64,000 nt of DNA from Gammaproteobacteria bacterium (GTDB taxonomy: Bacteria; Pseudomonadota; Gammaproteobacteria; JAUZRS01), in assembly GCA_030949385.1 (NCBI GenBank), contig JAUZSP010000006.1, forward strand, positions 314,121-378,120, read 5' to 3'. This document shows positions 61,439 through 64,000 of this stretch, piece after piece (the stretch's first letter is position 1; every line of letters starts with the position of its first letter). The position numbers and the translations under genes are program-made. Below the pieces are notes generated by a model. The model saw only the letters and a list, made by a program, of their open reading frames with translations, was not told where the DNA came from and ran no database searches.

Positions 61439-62764
61439 ATGCCTGCCGCTTTCCAAGCTGAATTTCTGCTCCGTCGTCTGCAACAACAGCCGCCAGCGCC
61501 TCATTATTTGTTGGCACTCAGTGGCGGTCTGGATTCGGTGGTGTTGCTGCACGCCTTCGCACAGATTTGCCACGATCCTTTTTTTAAATCCGCTAACCTT
61601 CAAGTGATACACGTTCATCACGGCTTGCAATCCGAGGCGGATCTGTGGGCGCAAGGTTGCCAAAACCGGTGTGAAACGCTGGCGATGCCCTGTGTGATTG
61701 AGCGGGTGAACGCTCAACCGCAAGGCAAGGAAGGTGTTGAGGCGGCGGCGCGTGAGGCGCGTTACCGTGTGTTTGCTCAACATCTGCAAGCGGGTGGTCT
61801 GTTATTGACCGCGCACCATCAAGACGATCAAGCGGAAACCCTATTGCTGCGTCTGTTGCGCGGCAGTGGTTTGAGTGGTTTGGCGGCGATGGCCGAGTGT
61901 CGAACCTTTGCTCAGGGACATTTAGTACGCCCATTGCTCACCTATTCACGCGCGGCTGTATTGGCCTACGCTCAGCGGCACAGCCTGTCGTGGTGGGAAG
62001 ATCCGAGCAATCAATCGCTCGATTACGACCGCAATTACTTGCGTCATCAGATCATGCCTCGGCTCAGTGAACGCTGGTTGGGGGCGGTGAAAACCCTCGC
62101 TCGTGCCACGGAGCGGGTGGCGGAATCCAATGCGCTGTTGCAAGAGGTGGCGGTGGAGGATCTGGCTAAGTTGCAGCACAATTCAAGCTACGGAAAAGAG
62201 AGTTTGCCGGTGGTGGCATTACACCAGCTCTCTTTGCCACGTTTGAACAATCTGCTGCGTTACTGGTTGGCGCAGTTGAACTTGCCCACACCGAGCCACG
62301 CGCAGTTGCAGCGGGTGAGTGCTGAATTGTTGGTGGCGGCGCAGGATCGTCAGCCGTTGGTTCATTGGCCGGGCGTGGAGTTGCGTCGTTTTGATGGCCG
62401 TATTTACGCCATGCCGCCGTTGCAAAAATGGGATGCAAGCCGACGTTATCCGTGGGATTTACAACACCCTTTGAGTATTGAAGGTCTGCCGGAGCCGTTG
62501 CAGCCTGAGTTGTTGAGGGAGCTGGGGTTGGTGTTGCCTCGCGGTGTTTCTGTAACGGTCGCTTTTCGCCAAGGGGGGGAGGTGCTGCGTTTGGCGGGGC
62601 GGGGCGTGAGCAAGCCACTGAAAAAATGGTTTCAAGAGGCGAAAATCCCCCCGTGGCAGCGCGAGCGTTTGCCATTGATTTATTTTGAGGATCAATTGGT
62701 TGCGGTGATGATTAGCATGGAGTCCATGTTATCATGTGATTATGATTGTTTCTTTCAAAGATAA
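61439..62764 (+). CDS. tilS: tRNA(Ile)-lysidine synthase
   Basis: 441 residues from ATG 61439. It adds lysine to the wobble cytidine of tRNA-Ile2, changing its reading from AUG to AUA; this is essential. The PP-loop SGGLDSVVLLHAFAQ and the HHGLQSEADLWAQ stretch are at the N-terminus, TAHHQDDQAETLLLRLLRGS follows, and a C-terminal TilS domain is present (VTVAFRQGGEVLRLAGRGVS). It is full length. Its end overlaps the start of a toxin gene by about 23 bases. Confidence 0.95.
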   Translation: MPAAFQAEFLLRRLQQQPPAPHYLLALSGGLDSVVLLHAFAQICHDPFFKSANLQVIHVHHGLQSEADLWAQGCQNRCETLAMPCVIERVNAQPQGKEGVEAAAREARYRVFAQHLQAGGLLLTAHHQDDQAETLLLRLLRGSGLSGLAAMAECRTFAQGHLVRPLLTYSRAAVLAYAQRHSLSWWEDPSNQSLDYDRNYLRHQIMPRLSERWLGAVKTLARATERVAESNALLQEVAVEDLAKLQHNSSYGKESLPVVALHQLSLPRLNNLLRYWLAQLNLPTPSHAQLQRVSAELLVAAQDRQPLVHWPGVELRRFDGRIYAMPPLQKWDASRRYPWDLQHPLSIEGLPEPLQPELLRELGLVLPRGVSVTVAFRQGGEVLRLAGRGVSKPLKKWFQEAKIPPWQRERLPLIYFEDQLVAVMISMESMLSCDYDCFFQR

Positions 62765-63035
62765 GCCAACAGAAGACCTTTTTAACGGTGTTAATTCAAA
62801 GTTGGCGCGCAAGGCTTGCCCTCAAACTTTATGGCGAATTGCGGCAAGAAAGTTGGATCAATTAGATTCAGTCCAAAATTTGGAAGAACTGAAAGTACCC
62901 CCAGGCAATCGTTTGGAAGGCCTTTTTGGAGATAGGGCTGGCTCATACAGCATCCGTATTAACGAACAATATCGGATCTGTTTTTCGTGGGGTGAGTTTG
63001 GGCCAACCGATGTAGAAATAACGGATTATCATTAA
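62742..63035 (+). CDS. higB: HigB-type toxin (RelE/ParE superfamily)
   Basis: 97 residues from ATG 62742; a GTG at 62736 is in frame. The fold motifs match HigB mRNA interferases: SFKDKPTEDLFNGVNSK, LWRIAARKLDQLDSVQNLEE, LKVPPGNRLEGLFGDRAGSY, and SIRINEQYRICFSWGEFGPT-DVEITDYH. It cuts mRNA at the ribosome. The toxin gene comes first and the antitoxin second, as in HigBA systems. Its start lies within the tilS 3' end. Confidence 0.93.
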   Translation: MIVSFKDKPTEDLFNGVNSKLARKACPQTLWRIAARKLDQLDSVQNLEELKVPPGNRLEGLFGDRAGSYSIRINEQYRICFSWGEFGPTDVEITDYH

Positions 63036-63046
63036 AGGTGAAATAG

Positions 63047-63361
63047 ATGCGGATTCCAACAGATCGAGAGCCAACTCATCCGGGCGAGATGTTACGGGAG
63101 GAGTTTCTACTGCCAATGAACATCACTCAACGTGAATTGGCAGATGCACTCCATGTTCCTTATCAGCGTATTAATGAACTGGTAAATCAAAAGCGTGGGG
63201 TTACGCCCAGCACCGCTTTGCGTTTGTCAAAGTTTTTTGCTGTATCCCCTGATTTTTGGTTGACACTGCAAATGAGATGGGAGTTGTATAAAGCACAACG
63301 AATTGAGGAAGAAGAGATTGAAACAATTCAAGATTATAAGCATATGAAAAAAATGGCATAA
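63047..63361 (+). CDS. higA: HigA-type antitoxin
   Basis: 104 residues. The N-terminal sequence (TDREPTHPGEMLREEFLLPM) and the helix-turn-helix (ITQRELADALHVPYQRINEL, VTPSTALRLSKFFAVSPDFW) mark the HigA/VapI family. It binds HigB and represses its own operon. It lies 11 bases after higB, so the two are one operon. Confidence 0.95.
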   Translation: MRIPTDREPTHPGEMLREEFLLPMNITQRELADALHVPYQRINELVNQKRGVTPSTALRLSKFFAVSPDFWLTLQMRWELYKAQRIEEEEIETIQDYKHMKKMA

Positions 63362-63392
63362 ACCGATGTGTTGGATGGGTCAAGTTTTAGCG

Positions 63393-63695
63393 ATGACTAT
63401 TCTATGGCAAAATGTACAAATAAAGTTTTTAAATCTTTATTTGGCTGCACATCCCCGCTCAGGTGTGATTATGCAAGGCACTGGCGGTATTCGGAAGTTT
63501 CGCTGGGCATCTGGTAGCAAGGGTAAAAGCGGAGGCGTTCGAATCGTGTATTACTATCACAATGAAACTGTACCAGTGTTCCTTTTATCAGTATTTGGTA
63601 AAAGTGAGCAGGCTAATCTTTCTAAAGCCGAAAGAAATGAATTAGCTAAAATCATGCGAATCTTGGTTAAAAATTACGGTGATACCGATGTCTGA
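63393..63695 (+). CDS. RelE-type toxin (HigB2-like)
   Basis: About 100 residues from an ATG near 63393; ATG 63366 is in frame. The core is clear: LYLAAHPRSGVIMQGTGGIR, KFRWASGSKGKSGGVRIVYY, VFLLSVFGKSEQANLSKAER. The usual N-terminal strand (a leading I/V-rich segment before the first helix) looks shortened or altered, so the start may be lost or frameshifted. RelE-type toxins cut mRNA in the ribosomal A site. It overlaps its antitoxin gene by a few bases. Confidence 0.8.
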   Translation: MTILWQNVQIKFLNLYLAAHPRSGVIMQGTGGIRKFRWASGSKGKSGGVRIVYYYHNETVPVFLLSVFGKSEQANLSKAERNELAKIMRILVKNYGDTDV

Positions 63696-63975
63696 ATTCT
63701 TTGAAAGTATTAAGCAGGGTTTAAACGAAGCAATAGATTATTCAACAGGAACTGTTTCTAAAGCAATTGTTCACGAGTTTAGTCCTGTTGATGTAAGGAA
63801 TATAAGAACTAAAATGGCGATGAGCCAAGTTGAGTTTGCTTCAGCGTTTGGGATTAGTGTCAGTACACTGCGGCATTGGGAGCGTGGCGATAGAGTTCCT
63901 CAGGGAGCAGCGTTGGTTCTTTTAAATGTGGTAGAAAAAGAACCCAAAGCTGTTCTAAATGCATTGGCTGGGTAG
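63688..63975 (+). CDS. NadS-type helix-turn-helix antitoxin
   Basis: 95 residues from ATG 63688; a GTG at 63679 is in frame. The C-terminal half carries a Cro/C1-type helix-turn-helix: RNIRTKMAMSQVEFASAFGI, then STLRHWERGDRVPQGAALVL. The N-terminal part (SIKQGLNEAIDYSTG) resembles the NadS family of antitoxins that partner RelE-type toxins. It overlaps the toxin stop by eight bases, which shows coupling. Confidence 0.9.
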   Translation: MSEFFESIKQGLNEAIDYSTGTVSKAIVHEFSPVDVRNIRTKMAMSQVEFASAFGISVSTLRHWERGDRVPQGAALVLLNVVEKEPKAVLNALAG

Positions 63976-64000
63976 GTAAGTCTGGCTGTAATAGGGTCAA

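Noticed and set aside
1-64000. CRISPR arrays and tRNA genes
   Set aside because: No regular spacer-repeat pattern was found, and no cloverleaf with a CCA end was recognised in the gaps by eye; short tRNAs could still have been missed.

Overview
The window looks like chromosome of a polar-flagellated gammaproteobacterium. The evidence is the gene order: fliK-fliLMNOPQR-flhBA-flhFG-fliA-cheYZA-parA-cheW, mfd next to a CsiV-like gene, and dnaE/accA/tilS, all typical of Gammaproteobacteria. A LysR protein resembling CbbR hints at a Calvin-cycle autotroph, perhaps a sulfur oxidiser or a relative of invertebrate symbionts; that is inference, as no cbb or sox gene lies here. No rRNA, tRNA or CRISPR array was seen by eye.

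Layout. (1) 1-2214: a small operon with a Lys-rich basic protein, two exported proteins of unknown role and a ParA-type ATPase. (2) 2391-5796: a DUF302-like protein, a dynamin-like GTPase overlapping a low-molecular-weight tyrosine phosphatase, and an M50 metalloprotease. (3) 5892-8184: an accessory patch with a membrane-protein gene cut by nested IS3-family remnants, then an AT-rich winged-helix/HATPase/STAS-like regulator preceded by four repeats at an exact 22-bp period. (4) 8399-15216: glycogen and maltodextrin metabolism (malQ, GH57, glgC, divergent glgB). (5) 15231-24224: DUF2062 protein, comEC, GH108 muramidase, LysR, csiV-like, mfd. (6) 24476-28051: a decayed AlkD-like gene, relA, DUF2914. 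(7) 28378-37969: an envelope/second-messenger neighbourhood with an outer-membrane barrel, a FecR protein, a CHASE2 adenylate cyclase, a CNB-HDOD protein and a MinD-like/TPR fusion. (8) 38283-55878: cysG, then the flagellar/chemotaxis cluster with a clear sigma-54 promoter before fliL. (9) 55973-62764: dnaE, a PP2C phosphatase, accA, tilS. (10) 62742-63975: two tandem toxin-antitoxin pairs.

How the parts relate. Region 8 encodes the flagellar export gate, C-ring, placement GTPases, sigma-28 and the core CheA-CheW-CheY-CheZ pathway with a polar ParA, but cheB is missing from its usual place. Region 4 makes and remodels branched glucan, without glgA or a phosphorylase. Region 7 could be a surface-to-cytoplasm signalling unit, because an adenylate cyclase and a protein with a cyclic-nucleotide-binding fold are close neighbours. 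This is the best candidate for an undescribed system, together with the phased-repeat regulator of region 3.

Gene decay is visible. flhG is split by a one-base insertion, the AlkD-like gene carries at least two frame breaks, and the start of cysG looks shifted by one T. flhG and cysG could be sequence errors; the AlkD-like gene is more likely a true pseudogene.
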